Counted from the first letter of the stretch, positions 10,392-24,049 are shown. The stretch is 64,000 bases of DNA from Sindora glabra (GCA_020226215.1 CM035226.1:62147455-62211454), one strand, 5' to 3'. Numbers and translations are program-made. Notes: generated by a model not told the origin, from the letters alone.

Positions 10392-12741
10392 TAAGGCTGA
10401 TCCTAACTGGGTTAAGCTACTTTTTTAGCCTACTTAATTAGCATTTAGGCTATATTTTTATGAGCTTATTTTTGCCCAAAAGTTATATGAGTTTTTTTTA
10501 AGGTTGGAATAGTTTCATTAGGATTAAATAGAATAGATAGAGTTATAATGTGCAAATTTTTTAAATTTTGATTAGCTCAATTATAATGGCATTAAGCCTT
10601 AATCAAAATCAAGCTTTTTTTAATAAAAAATAGTATGTAATAGACACTGGACAACCTAAAATTATAATGATAAAAGACATTAAATTGACCACCAAATTGG
10701 TTGATAATCCTTTATGTATATGAGAATTCCTTCAAACTAAAAACATGGTGTTTTATTATAAGATTCTTACTCACATAACAAAGAATCAAATACACCAAGT
10801 TCATGTAAAAAGCTAAAACTTATATCTTGTCATCCTGTGTAAGCACATTACTTTGCTACTTAGGCTCCCTACATTTGCAAAATGCCATAAACATTTAAAA
10901 TCATCATTATTTTTTTAAATGAGAGTATAATAATAATAATAATAATAATAATAGGAATACCACATAAGTTTTATAAAGAAGCCTTAAGTTGGTAGTGGCT
11001 TTAAAAGGAATTTTAATACATTAGGATAATGCAATGATTGTGATTGAAAAGTTATACTATAAGATCTTAAGAAATACTAACCAATGGATGCTTGACATAT
11101 GAACTAACAATACAAACATAAGGAATAGTAAGTAACCTAAATAGCTTATGAATCAATGCACATTTTTTTTCCTGTAGTCATAATACAATATATACTCAAA
11201 CATGAGTAATCTCAAATAACCTAAAAGTGGCATTGATTTTTCAATACCTGAATAAACCTTGTGTTTCACTTCTATCCAAAATATTTGATGGTCACATGAT
11301 GCAAGAACCTAATATAGAAAATTGATAACCATGATAAACATTGCTTTGATTATATTAAAGCTACTGCATTCCTCCAAAAAATATAAAGTAAATTAAACTC
11401 TAAAAAAAAGTTTAATTATCTCTTTTATGTCTAACTCTATTTTCTACATTTATTTTTATTATATTATATGAATAAGATTTTCAATAATTATTTAATACTA
11501 AACTAGAGTATGTTACATGTTGTTATGAACACTAAGATATTGTTTGTACATTATAAAGAAATTGAGAAGGAAAAAATGATGCAGATTTTCTAGGCTTGTA
11601 TACATAGAATGAAAGTTGCTTTTATGAAACATGAACATGTCATCCTAGGATTTTTTACGCATTTTAAAAAGTATGCATTGGCAAAACTACTAATAGAAAA
11701 TGGAGAACTAGGCACACATATTATAAAAGACTTAATTTTTTACTCTTTATTTAATTCTCTCTAAATAAAAACGTGTTAATAACTAAACCATTTTGTTGTG
11801 TTCCTTTGATATAATCCCCTCTATAGGTAGTCATTGACTTCTAATGGATATGAATATAGGCTATTGCCAACATTTGATAAGAGTAATGACAATTACTTTT
11901 CTCATAATGAATCAAAGGCACTAATTATTAGTATTAACAGTTAGTGGATGTGCCTTACACTAAATCTATGATAAAGAAAAGATAACAATTGTGTCAGGTT
12001 TTGGTATATGAAGAATAATAGAAAATAATGGTGGAAAATAGCAAAAAATAAACAACAAAAAGCAAAAGTCATAACTTTGAGAAAAAGGCTAAAATACATA
12101 AAAAATTAAAACCTAAACTGGCCCTTTTGAACATAAAACCCAAGCTTTGCTAAAAGAGATTGTCGAACTTTGATTTATAATAAAGGTGCCATATTAATAA
12201 TATTATTAGTACAATAAAATGGATGAATATAATTGATTAAACAAAACTCAAAAAAGCAAGGGAACATAACATCAAAGGTAGAAAAGACATTACCTAATTT
12301 TTGTCTTCATCCTTCATCTAATTTAAGAAATTGAGAGATTTTAAGACTAAAGACAAATAACTAACTAAGTAAACTTATGAATAAGTTACAAGATTTAACT
12401 CTACTAGGGTTTTAGATCATGGAAAAGAGAAAAATGAATTATGGCTTTTAGGGTTTATAGTTAGGATGCAATGGCTTACATAATATAACTCAAATGATTT
12501 CATATTTGGCCATACGAAACAATGCCATTTTGAGGTGCCAAGCTTTCAAAAAAAATAGTATTAGGTGGCTACGAGTTCGAATCGGCACAAAATCCATAAC
12601 TTGTGCCCACCTAAATTAACCTAGCTAGTATATTTTTTTAAACCTATTTTGATTGTGCATTTGATCTAACTCAATCTAAACAATTAAATTTGGTTTGGTT
12701 TGGGTGGGTTAAACTAGGTAATAATTTTTTGGCCACCTCTA
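10392..12741. mobile_element. Non-autonomous hAT-like element inside the L1
   Basis: The left end TAAGGCTGATCC and the complement of the right end TAGAGGTGGCC are imperfect inverted termini of hAT type. The flanks CTACTACT (10,384-10,391) and CTATTGCT (12,742-12,749) form an imperfect 8-bp duplication, the hAT hallmark. Excising it restores a continuous L1 reading (VIVSSSIFDF). The interior is AT-rich with no transposase that I can see; a short (AAT)n run lies near 10,926-10,953. The subterminal part (12,650-12,720) has GGTTTGG-type repeats. It is probably a deletion derivative. Confidence 0.55.
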
Positions 12742-14153
12742 CTATTGCTCACAATAACCTAATTATTTTGGTAGAATATCATTAGAAAACCATCCTTATT
12801 AAGAGCTTTAAGACCACTAATAGTAAATATAGCTTTCTTAACCTCTTCAAAAGTCATATCTCTACTCAACTTAATATTTTGCACATCAGAAGATATAGTA
12901 GTCTCAACTAATATTCTTTTTTCCAAGTTATTACTAAATCAATCTTTGAAAAATAAAATAATAAGGTTCTTTAGTGATTGTTTGTCTTCAATTCAATTTC
13001 CCTCTTAGTCTTATAGAATGCTAATTTTGTTTCTATTCCCTCACATAATGGTCTTAGTATGATAATATTTAGTATTCTTATCCTTTTCAATAATCCATTG
13101 AGATCTAGATTTTTGATGCCACATAATCTCTTTTTGAAATAGGACTTGATCAAGTTCACATTGAAATTAATTTTCCAATATCTATAAGTAAGGATTATAA
13201 TTTTGCTCTATAGCTTTTTGAATATTAGCTAGTTTAACTAAAATTTCTCTTTTTTTTCTCTTAGAGATATCTAAATACATTCTTATTCCAATATCTCAAA
13301 GCTAGGACTAGAAAATTGTGCTCCTCATTAATATTAGCATCATATTTCCACAAAAAAACTAAAAATTATTAAAAGTTCTCATGTGTTTGCTAAGAAGCTT
13401 TAAGTTTGAAAGGATATTTTCATTATTACCTTGTGGACCAAAAAAATTAATAACTATTAGGAGATGGATAGAGTAAAGCTTAAGTAGAGTATTAACATAA
13501 GCATAATTCAATTTTAGCCTCTAGACCACATTACACAAAATTTTATCCAGTTTTTCAAAAAGCTAAGGATAATTAGGATTTTTAGACCCATCCATGTACA
13601 TATGCTCCATTGCATTTCAACATTTAACAAGTTGCTGTGATTAATTTTTTCATTAAAAAAGTAGGCTATGTAAATATCATTCATGTCTTTAATAACCACA
13701 CACACAGTTGACATATCATTGCTAATGCATTGCATATCATTTTAGAGAATAGTCTTCATATTTAGATAGGGATTAACTTATAAAAGACATAAACTAACTC
13801 TCACCAAACTCAGGCAAAACTTTTATATGAACAAATTGAAACTTTTTTCTCCTTACCAGCTTCAAGGTCACTTTACTTTTCCTTTAAGCAATGCATATAC
13901 CTTTTGAAAAGCCCTCACCATTCATTATAAGCCAAGTATCAGAGTTAATTATTTTAGAAATATTACTGGCATATCCACTCTCAATTCTTATCTCCATCAA
14001 CACAAGAATTTTTGGATTGATAAAATCCAATAGCATATTAAACTTTTTCACAAGCTCTTTCTTATACGTACCATGGTAGTTCCACACTAGAATTTTCTTA
14101 ATCATAATAAAACTATAAACTAGAAGGAAAGAACATAAAGTAAACCTAAGCAA
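12742..14153 (-). pseudogene. L1 LINE ORF2, endonuclease to start of RT (fragment A)
   Basis: The N-terminus at 14,153-13,884 encodes KKILVWNYHGTYKKELV then INPKILVLMEIRIES and NGEGFSKGI: the APE-type endonuclease start of plant L1 ORF2 (usually KILVWNCRG...ILVLLETR). The linker continues to 13,100 with FQCELDQVLFQKEIMWHQ and SQWIIEKDKNTKYYHTKT, and RT begins at about 12,850 with MTFEEVKKAIFTISGLKALN-KDGF. Many stops and shifts are present. It continues in fragments B and C. ORF2 would nick target DNA and reverse-transcribe the element RNA. Confidence 0.75.
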
Positions 14154-14689
14154 TGTCCATCTGTATTTTCCCTCCTAATCCATGTGCATATTATTAGCAT
14201 TCACCACAGGGGCCTCATTATTTAAATAAGCTTCAACATTTGTGTGACATGTTAAAGTTATCTATATATCAAGTGATTCCTTCTTAATATAATATTTTGG
14301 AGAAAATAACAGCTTAACCTTTTGCACTGGGCTCTATTACTACTATCTTTTCATTAACCTTGACTTGAGAAAACTACATTTCAGAAATATGTGATGTTTA
14401 CAAACCAAGCATAACTAGACTTTCATTTTTCTTCTTTTTTCTATCATTTACACAATATTTTACTGGCTTACAAGTTATTGCCTCTTTTTTTGAAATTAAC
14501 TCACTTATCTGAAAGTATTGTTCTCTTTGTATAATTGCCATATATGTGTCATTACCAAGCAATACTTTGATTACACCATTATGTGTCCTTATAGTTTTTC
14601 AATATTTATAAACTTTCCTAGTGGATAAACACTTATTGCTACTTCTTACATTCAAGCCTTTTTAATGTGAAGGAACTAAGACCTCTTCT

Positions 14690-15850
14690 ATCTCTTTTTC
14701 ATAAATATAATTATTTAGTATATCAAAATGGTTTCCCATTTTGTTATAAACCCTTAGCTTATTAATCACCCCAGTTTTAAACATCTAAAAGTTAGTTTTT
14801 TTTCTTTCCTCTTTTATTCCTTTAAACGATCGTCCATTCCTCTAACCTAGGTTAATTCAAATTGTCCCTCCTATTCTAACCATGTTCATTCACATTAAGG
14901 TTTACAGACTGCTCCTTATCACTTTCATCAATTATTTTATTAGGGTAATGTTTTGTTAAGTGACCATACTTGCCACACACAAAGCAAATCATATAGAGGC
15001 TTTTGTATTGAATACAATGTTGTTTATTTTGAAAGGTGAACTCTAATAAAAGTTCTTTTCATAAATTAACTTCAACATAGACCCCAACATACTTCCCTCT
15101 TCCCTCTTCCCTTTTTTTGTGTAACTTTTAGAGTTCTTTTAACCTTATAACCTAGAAACATGAGAAACTTCTTATCAAAGCATATGATTGAAAGATTAGG
15201 AAAATGGATCCAAATTGTGACTTTATTAATTATGTCCTCTATAGGATTAAAAAATAGATTCTAAGTTTGAATAGTTAAATAATGATAAAATAAAAGCCAA
15301 GTTCCACTAATCAATGCAAATTTATAATAAAAAAAAGCATTGAAATGAAATAAATAATAATCATTAAATAAGTTTATTATATCCAACATTCTATCTTTTT
15401 CCTATAGTGGTTGTAATTTCCTCTCCAATTTTCGAAACCTTATTTTCCTTTCCAGAAGCCTAATTATTAGAGTTTGTTTCTAAAGTTTGTTTATCCTTTC
15501 TTTTTATTCCTTAGAGATGATTATATGTGGACATGGATATCCTTCATACAGATTTTCTACAACTTTAAATCCACTATAATCCTTATTCTCCTTATCCTTT
15601 TCTTCCACCATTTCCATTTCTTCTTTGAATGCATCCCCTAACACTCTCACTAAAAAATCTTTGTACAACTTAGTATTAACTTCCTTATCCTTTATAGCCC
15701 CTTGAATAATAGCATCATTATAACTTATTGACTTCCTTCCTTCCCTTAAAACAAATCATTTCCTTATTTAATTTTCTTAAAACTTTGTTTTAAGGCATCA
15801 ACCTTTTTAACAAATGATTTCGATGTAGGGTTTGTTGGTTCACCTATGCA
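14690..15850 (-). pseudogene. L1 LINE ORF1 (DUF4283-like with zinc knuckle)
   Basis: The minus strand shows, in order: a charged N-terminal part (about 15,830-15,560, reading AIIQGAIKDKEVNTKLYKDF), a DUF4283-like block at about 15,240-15,130 (VTIWIHFPNLSIICFDKKFL), and a CCHC-type knuckle at about 14,995-14,945 (MICFVCGKYGHLTKHYPN, last Cys changed to Tyr). This is the layout of plant L1 ORF1, an RNA-binding protein, and it lies upstream of ORF2 in the same orientation. Frame breaks make it a pseudogene. The exact start is not determined. Confidence 0.65.
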
Positions 15851-15953
15851 AACCCTACAAACTAAGATTCTTTCAATAAACCTTTCCAATAAAATAATGG
15901 TTTTTTAATCAATCACATATTTTTACTTAGTTAAACTAGTAATTGATATTTAT

Positions 15954-16172
15954 TCACATTTCCAAATAGGAATAGAAATAATTGATTGTTGGTCGCTCAA
16001 TGGTCAAACATTCACCTTTAAGGAGTGGTCTTTTCAGTAAGCAAATGGCCAATTGTTCATTACTGGAGTCGACTTTACCTAGAATTTTAGAACAATAATT
16101 AACCATTATAGCTAAATGCATGGCTTTTTCTAATAATTCTACAAAAATCTCAGCACGATAAATACTATTCAT
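15954..16172 (-). CDS. Unrecognised 72-codon open frame
   Basis: A methionine-initiated frame (MNSIYRAEIFVELLEKAM...) of average composition lies between the L1 ORF1 remnant and an LTR-like sequence, on the same strand as both. I recognise no domain. It could be part of an L1 5' leader, part of the LTR transcript, or chance. No promoter or splice evidence decides the matter. Confidence 0.2.
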   Translation of the reverse strand: MNSIYRAEIFVELLEKAMHLAIMVNYCSKILGKVDSSNEQLAICLLKRPLLKGECLTIERPTINYFYSYLEM

Positions 16173-16189
16173 CCATTATGAATTTCATC

Positions 16190-17090
16190 CAAACTTATTA
16201 TTTATGCTATCAATTCATACGAAATCATAAATATACTTTAATAGAATCTCATTAAATCCATTTCCAACATTAAACCTATCCTAAACATCATACTTCCTCA
16301 TAGATTATATGCCTATTAAAACTAAGACTCATACTCAAATTAAGCCAAAAACAATTAAATGTTTAGAGTAAAGTTAAGATGTTCACTCAACTAATATGGA
16401 GTGAGATTTGGAAAGTTGGATTTGTAATCTCTTGGTTCTAATCAATCAAAACCTCAAAGATTTCCTCATTAGGGTTCATTCCCTTTACCTTTTTTAGTTT
16501 TAATGTTCAAAATTCTTCAAATTTCAAGAAACCCAAGGAAAATATAATTTTTATAGGGATCTTACCTTGTCTATATGAAAGATTTGATGAAGATTAACTC
16601 TCCACTAGCTTGGTTTGAGAAGAAATTGAAAGGGAAAAAGAAGGGGAAGAAGAAGTGTTGAGAGAAAGGGATGTTCGGGTTAGGAAAAATGAGAAATAGT
16701 GGAAAAAGGGGTTGAAGTTTGGTTAAATAAGGGCGGGAGCATTTTTGTCATTTCACTTAAATCTCTTCCATATTCATATATTTACTAATCACTTGTAATA
16801 TTTTTTCTTTGGTTTAATACAATTTTCCTTAACTAAACTCTTTCAAGTTTCATATTTCAAGCCCATCCAAATAAGTTATTTTTATTTACACTAAAGTTTT
16901 ATTCAAGGTTCATTTGATTAGTAAATTCTCTTTTACTTATATTTCATTTACAATTTCCTTATTGAGATCTATTTGTTTCATACAAAATTTTCATTTTAAA
17001 AATTTCATTATTTAAATCAATTATTTTCCCTCACAATATAAAATTTCTTTAAATTTCAAAATAATCAAAATTTTAAGAAGGATGCAGTAA
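16190..17090 (-). repeat. Del-type LTR fragment, minus strand
   Basis: Read on the minus strand it starts TTACTGCATCCTTCTTAAAA, similar to the start of the LTR at 7,119. It then passes through a TATA-like zone, a pyrimidine-rich leader (complement of 16,620-16,720) and 'gacaaggtaagatcc', the same architecture as the Del LTR. No gypsy coding sequence lies next to its start, so it is a solo or truncated LTR. Identity to the 7,119-9,914 copy is low by eye, so it is a different subfamily. Confidence 0.4.
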
Positions 17091-17889
17091 TAAAGGTAAT
17101 TTACATTGATAATGAATAAATTTAAATCCAATTTAAAATGGAGATATTATAGACATACATAAAAATGAGACAAAAATGTATTTGAAGTTGTTGTAACAAT
17201 AATATACTTTAAGATAAGTTCAAAACATATGGTTCAGTAAATATTATTAGATAAAAATTAGAGGGTATAGTGCATTTCTTCCTACTTTTATATAAAGGAT
17301 AAAACATAGATAAAATCTCGCATATGTTTGCCATGGCATTTATGTATTAATTAATATATTTGAAAAATAATTAGAATATTAATAATTATTATAATTATTA
17401 TATTATGATGATTAATATAATAAATAACACACATATCACATATCATATTTAGGTCATGTTTTGCACACTACATAATATGGTATAAGGATTATTGAATAGT
17501 GTAATATAATATTATATAGAATAAGATAATATATTATATGAAATTTGATTTGTTACTATATATGATAAATATATGTATAAATTATACAAGAATATATAAA
17601 TTTAAAAAATAATAAATTTAATTAAAATATCCTTACATATAAAAATTAATAAAATTATTCTAAATGAATTTGAAGTACGTAATTACATTGGAAATCTCTC
17701 CAACCTATATATATATTTATAAAAAAATATGATATTATATATAAATTAAAATTTTACAATATAGTAATAAAATATTATAAAAATGCTCCACTAACACACA
17801 TATAAAAATGTACATATATATGTGTGCACATTGATATATATATATATATATATATTTATGAGAATGTATATATAATAAGTTAATAAAAA

Positions 17890-17947
<58 letters not shown>

Positions 17948-20900
17948 ATGTATATATAATAAATTAATAAAAAAATATAATAAATCAATATAAGAATATT
18001 TAAAGAAATATACTATTAAAAATATTATTAACATAATATAATATTATCAAATACAAATTTTAAAGAAATACTAAATCATAATGTTTGTACAAATGTAAAA
18101 ATAATTTATTTTAATTTAATAAAAAATGCAAGAGAGAAATAAGGAGGAAAGGATTTAAAACAATTTTTTTAATTTTAATAATTTAAGATCTATTTTAATA
18201 TTATCTTATTAATTTTTATTTTCCTTCTCAAAGAGTGAATAGTCTTAAATTTGACATATAAAAAGTGAGTTAGTTAATTAATTAGATATTTCCAACTATT
18301 TTATAATTCTTATTAAATTTTATACAATTCGCTAAAAATAGGCTTTATTGTAAATTAATCCTTTGGACCAATAGAAGGAAAAGTTCTGAGGAGATTGAGT
18401 GCTGTCGGTGAAGTTTGGCCCACATCTAGGTTGTGCAGGACCCCAAGCGTGACTAGTACAGAATTTCTACTACAATAGAAATTATTAACACTATTAAGAA
18501 GAAAGAAAAAAAAAAGCTATGAACGCTAACAAGATTGTTTGGAATTCTTTTGTGGGGAAATAATGCTAGGGAAAATAGTGGGTTTGTTGGGTACTGCACA
18601 TTGATGGGTGTCCAAATTTTCAAAATATTCATCCCAAGTAAAAATTGAGATAAATAAATATAAAAAGAAGTAATTAAAATTTTAATTATTATATTAATTT
18701 TTTAATAATAAAGCAATAAAATTTTTTTAAAAAAATTTATCTTTATATTATATATTAGTTATAATAAGTATCATTCTCATAATTTATCATGATACAATTT
18801 ATTATTTTTTTTCATTTATCTTTCAACATTAAATTAAATTTCAATTAAAATTTAAATTATTTTATATCTATTACTAAATTTCATAAATACCAAATTATTT
18901 TAAAATCATAAGCTCCTCAAAAAAAATTTTAAATTATATTTATATTTTATTTTTTCCCTTTTACACCTTACTATCATCTTTTCTAATATGAGAACTTTTA
19001 TCTTTGTTTTTTTCTCTTTTATGAGATTTTTCTATTTTTAACCTTTTGTAATTGTTCGATAATATTCCTGCTATGTAAATTTTTTGTAAAATTTCTTTTA
19101 CTTCTTTTTTAATATTATTGTTATTACAATTTAATTGTCCTTTTTTATTATAAATACTTTATTTCATTAAATTTCTATTTTTTTATTAAAGATTTATAAC
19201 ATAATCCATTATCGTTAGCTTATTAGATTTTTTATGTATAAAAATTATAAGAGCAAAATTTTTTTCTATATAGTTTGTTTCATTGGGTAAATTCTTTAAT
19301 TATTTCACACATCTTTTAATAGGAAAAAATAATTATACATTTTGAAGGAAATTATGGGAGGAATGAAACTATTATGTAAGTTGTTATTTATAAATTTTTT
19401 TACAAATTTGTAATCGAACTTAACAAATTTATAAATGAACTCAATAACATTTTCTATTTTAAAATTTGAGAGTCATTTTATCTCTATCTTCATTTGATTT
19501 CATTTGAAAATTTTTCATTTTTTTATCTTCATTTTATTTAAATAGAAATCTTTTTATCCTTATTTTATTTTATTTCAAATCCAATTTAAAATTTATAAAC
19601 TCCCATATACAATAAGTTTTCTTTTCATATGTATTTGTAAAATCTCCATTCGTAAACATATACAAATGAATAACCGACTTGTAACTATTAAAGAAAGTTT
19701 AAACTCTATTCTTATCAATATTATCTTTTTTAAAGAAAGTTTGAGTTCAATATTTAATAATATTTTCTACTAAATATCATAATAGTTCATCTTCATTTAA
19801 TGGATTCTAATTATGATAATTATAAATTTATTTTTTTATTTTATAATCTAATTAATTGCATATTTTGGTAATATTTTTTGAAATGTCTATGTTATTTTTC
19901 TTAAAATTTAATTAAACTATTTTATATTTATGATTATAATAGATTTTTTAATTTTGCCACTTTTTTATAATAAATTTATGGCTTCATAACCATAATTGAT
20001 CATATTTTTTTAAGAAAACAACAATCCATGGTATTATTTTATGTTTATTTTTTTTAAAATTTTGAAAAGAGCTTTTCCTCAGTTAATTTCTATTACAATG
20101 CAACTTTTAGAAAAATACTTAAATATGAGTCCTTTAGTGTTTTTATGCCAAAAGCTATTCCCTTCTTTCATGTAAATTAAAAAATGAAAAATATTTGATA
20201 TTAAAATATTAAATTTTAGTCAAAATATAGTTAGCAATTATAATTTATATTTAATGAGTTATTTATAATATAAAATTATTATTTCAAAAGTTATGATGCA
20301 CTAATATAGTAAATAAAAAACTTATTGCCATTGCAAAAAAAATCTATTCTTATCATAAATTATGTTGTTAAACATTCATATTAATGATAATAATTATTTT
20401 GAAAAATGATACCTCATTAATGTGATGTTTGAATTTAAAATCAATCAATGTTGGGCTAAAAAAGTGGGGAGATAACTTTCTTTTTTTAATTTCTCTTAAA
20501 TTTTATTTTTATCAAATGCTTCCCTTTTAATTATCTTCTTCTACAATCATTTTACTCTTTCAACTATTTTTTAGGAGTTTTTTTTTTATCATTTCTAGTG
20601 TCCTTTCCCCATTTTACCTTTTGTTTTTCTCTTTTTTTTTTGTCATAGATTTTCTTTGGAAGTTTTATAATTGTTTCTACTTATAAAATGCTTATACTTT
20701 GCAAATTTTTTTTATTAGATGAAATTGTAATCTACGTACAAGCCTATGATTTAGGATTGTAGAAGTATGAATGATGTTTTTTTTTAAAGATTGTAGCATG
20801 TATTTAGAACAGTTTGGAGTAATTTAGCTTTGATTTAATTTATGGGTATTCAAAAGTAAGAAAAATTTTTAGATTTATTTTATATAATTTGATTATAATA

Positions 20901-21718
20901 TTTTATAGTAAAAAATATGTTTTAGAGTTATTAGTTATATATTAATTTTTTTATCTAATCTTCTTTGTAAATAATTAATATATAATTATAATATTATATT
21001 ATTAAAATAAATATTTATCCATACAAGGTTGACTAACAAGTAGGTATATATATTGTGAGTTCACTTAATAACTCTTCCCTACAATGGTTTTCTTTTGGAG
21101 TGAGGGTGGTGCTTTGGACTAATTAAAGTTATAATTTTTATTTCATGAACCACTAATATAATTTCATTTATATTATCCATGTATAAAATTGTATCACATG
21201 TCCCATATATAGCTATTCCAAAACATGATTTTTTTTCTTTAAGTTTTTAACAATTTCTTTAACTTATCAATTAAAAAATTCATGATCTACTTTTTGTATT
21301 TTATATTTTAACTTTCTAATTTTTTGTGTAAATAGCGAAGATATATTTTTTTTTCAAAATGTATTGCTAAAAAATGCAATTATGTCATTTTTTTTATTTT
21401 TTACTTTCTATATTTTTTAAGTAAATGGTGAAGATTTTTTTCCAAAAATTATTGCTATTAAAAATTTGTAACTATATCAATTTTTACTTATTTTTTAAAT
21501 TTTATTTTTTTAATAAATCATAATACTCAATTACTTTTCAAAATTTATTCCTTATAAAAGATTTAGATTCTATAACTAAAATTATAATTATTACATCTAA
21601 TCATCCAAATACATGAGGCATCTGCATTTTCATGAAACAATATTAATCAATGAATAGATGCAGCAATTATGGTTGCAATTACAATACCAAATTCATATTT
21701 TAAAAAAATATTTTTTAT
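17091..21718. other. AT-rich non-coding stretch
   Basis: No coding sequence or known element terminus was recognised. The stretch is extremely AT-rich with many A/T homopolymer runs. A short less AT-rich patch lies near 18,375-18,470. It probably consists of decayed transposon sequence. Confidence 0.5.
17896..17942. repeat. (AT)n microsatellite
   Basis: An uninterrupted alternating AT run of about 47 bases; a shorter run lies at 17,836-17,855. The two are followed by near-identical short flanks ('gagaatgtatatataata' after each), indicating a small local duplication. Confidence 0.95.
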
Positions 21719-22530
21719 GTTAGGACCTTTTTTATGTGATTTCAAAAAATGAAGAGGAGTAATTACACATACCGCAAAGTCCAATCACAAGAAATAAAGT
21801 CAAAAGGATTAATGAAACTTTTCAAGAATTGATTTAAGGAGTTTATATGCATGAAGAAAAAAGATTGGAGGAGTTTGGAAGAGCTCAATCGAAGTACATT
21901 CAACCTTGTCAAACTACAAATAAGTAGTCAAACTACAAGAATTGGAATTTGTTTTTACTTGCTAATAGTCGAATATTGCATTTGAATACTAGAGAATTTC
22001 CTATGGTATTCAAATATTGTATTAAGATATAAGCATCCTAAGGCACACCTAATTAGTTTGCTAATTTATTTCTTGAGATTTAAGTTATTTTTGGCCTTTT
22101 ATTTGTGTATGTATTTTTAGTTCATTATTTTTATTATTTCATTTTGAACAATATTAATAGGTTAATTTGTCTCTTAATTTGGGCTTAATTAGTCCATTAA
22201 AAGCTAATTAATTTTAGTTGACTTTTTGACTTTTTAGCTTATTTGAGGGAGAATTATTCTTCATTGTTGCAAATTTTAGATGAATTTGAAATCTAAAGCT
22301 CTTTATGAGCTTTCTTTTTTGGATTTTACAATAACTTTAGATTTATAAAAAGAGATTCAACCTTTATAACATCAATTTTCACTTATCAAAGGATCTATAT
22401 CTTTTATGGTATAATTTTTCATCATTTATTGCTTCCGTTCTTCTCTAATTTGAGGCTTGACATGAATACCCTTCTTTTTTAGTTTAATTTTCGAATTTTG
22501 GGATGATTCATCAGTAAGATTCACATCATA
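21719..22530 (+). repeat. Probable solo LTR, related to the minus gypsy LTR at 45,766
   Basis: It starts TGTTAGGACC and ends TTCACATCA, the same terminus seen (as complement) in the LTRs of the minus-strand gypsy element. Shared landmarks in the same order are the 'agtcgaatat...' quasi-palindromes, a 'gggcttaattagtccattaa'-type block and a 'ctttatggtat' block. No primer-binding site or polypurine tract flanks it, and a clear 5-bp duplication was not found, so the left boundary is uncertain. Confidence 0.4.
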
Positions 22531-24049
22531 TTTAACTTAAGTGACATTTGATGTCCTATACTTTTTCTTACATTCAAAGTTTGATCTACAATCATGAATT
22601 GTACTTATTTTTAGATGTGAAAATACAATAATCTTTAATACAAGATATGAGACCATAATAAAATTCATTTTTTAACCAAAAGTAAGAGTGAAATTAAAAT
22701 AATAATGTGCAAGAATAGTAACACTATAATATTATCTTTATTTTTGCACCTTGAATTAAGGTGAAACTAATTTTCATAAGAAAAAGAATTAGTATTAATG
22801 TTTCAAAAATCAAACTAAATGGATAACTTAAGGGTTTAAATTTAACAACAAATGCTATAGCCCCCCAAATAGGATATGAAATTAGGTTCTGGATTTTTAA
22901 TATCCATTAAATTGAGCTCTACGAATTTCATTGATAATCCAATATTTCATGACAACTTTTAATTTGTATTTGAAATTCGATTTCATATAATATTTTTGGT
23001 GCATGTAGTATTACTATAAATTTGATGTAGTATCAATATAAAATATTTTACACTAATAAAGAAAGAGTTAAAACTTGAAACAACTTTTATTAATATAACG
23101 ATATAAAAATAAGTGATAATATAAAAATAACTTACATTGATGGTAAATTAAATTTAAATTCATAATTTACATGATCGAATTATGAACTAGTCATAATTTT
23201 GAACTTTTTTTTTAGTAATTGATTATCATTATGAATTTTTTCTATTTAATATTTTTTATTTAACTAAATAATTAAATTATAATTAGATATTTTTTAATTT
23301 GCTATGAAACATGGTTTTATAATTAAATAATATGCCCTTTTTTGTCATTCTAACTAACTAATATGCTAAAATAGGACATTGATTTTATGAGATAGTGTTG
23401 TGCTATTTCTAATGAAGGTTTATCTTCAAGATATATAAAAAAAATCATATTAGATATGCTAAAAGCTTTTGGTTCAAGTAACATCCAATGCCTTTTGAAA
23501 CTTTTGTATTTTTTATTATATTCAAGATTCGATCTCTAATTGTTGTGTATGTGTATCGGCTAAATTATTCCTATTATTATTAAAAATAACTACCATTTTA
23601 ATAGGCTTATTGAGTTTATTAAACAAATTTGAGTTAGCACTATTCTCTCCTGTGTGTATAGGCTATTTCTTATAAAAAATCATAGAGAATCGTTGTAATT
23701 GCTATAATTTTGCTTGAAGTCTGTAAGCGTTACTCGAAATCACTTTTCTTAATGAACAATAATCATAATCATTTGTTCAAGTTTATTTCCTATAAAATTT
23801 GAGATAACACATTTACAAGCATTATTCTTGGAAATGGAATATGACATTCCTAAACTATCATATAAAATTTATGATGTTGATAAAAATTATATTATTATAG
23901 GTAAAAATAGAACATCCACATTCATTATAGGAATGTACCTCATTTAGGGTGGCATTTAACCTGTGTTTGCTAAAAGGGAAAATTTAAGGGGAAAGAAAAT
24001 TTGAAGGAGAAAATCCGGAGAAAATGGCCTTTTTCCTGGTTTGGTAGTA
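22531..24049. other. AT-rich non-coding stretch
   Basis: No gene recognised. The last 100 bases (23,950-24,049) contain a purine-rich segment with 'tgtttgctaaaaggg' and 'tttcctggtttggtag' that looks like the edge of a small DNA transposon, but no matching end was found. Confidence 0.4.

Noticed and set aside
12545..12610. Possible tRNA or tRNA-like structure ('gagttcgaatc' T-arm-like word with TTAGGTGG...CCACCTAA ends)
   Set aside because: No D-arm, anticodon arm or conserved spacing could be drawn; it is more likely part of the hAT-like element or a short inverted repeat.
17791..17988. Open frame rich in Tyr-Ile repeats
   Set aside because: Translation of an (AT)n microsatellite, not a gene.
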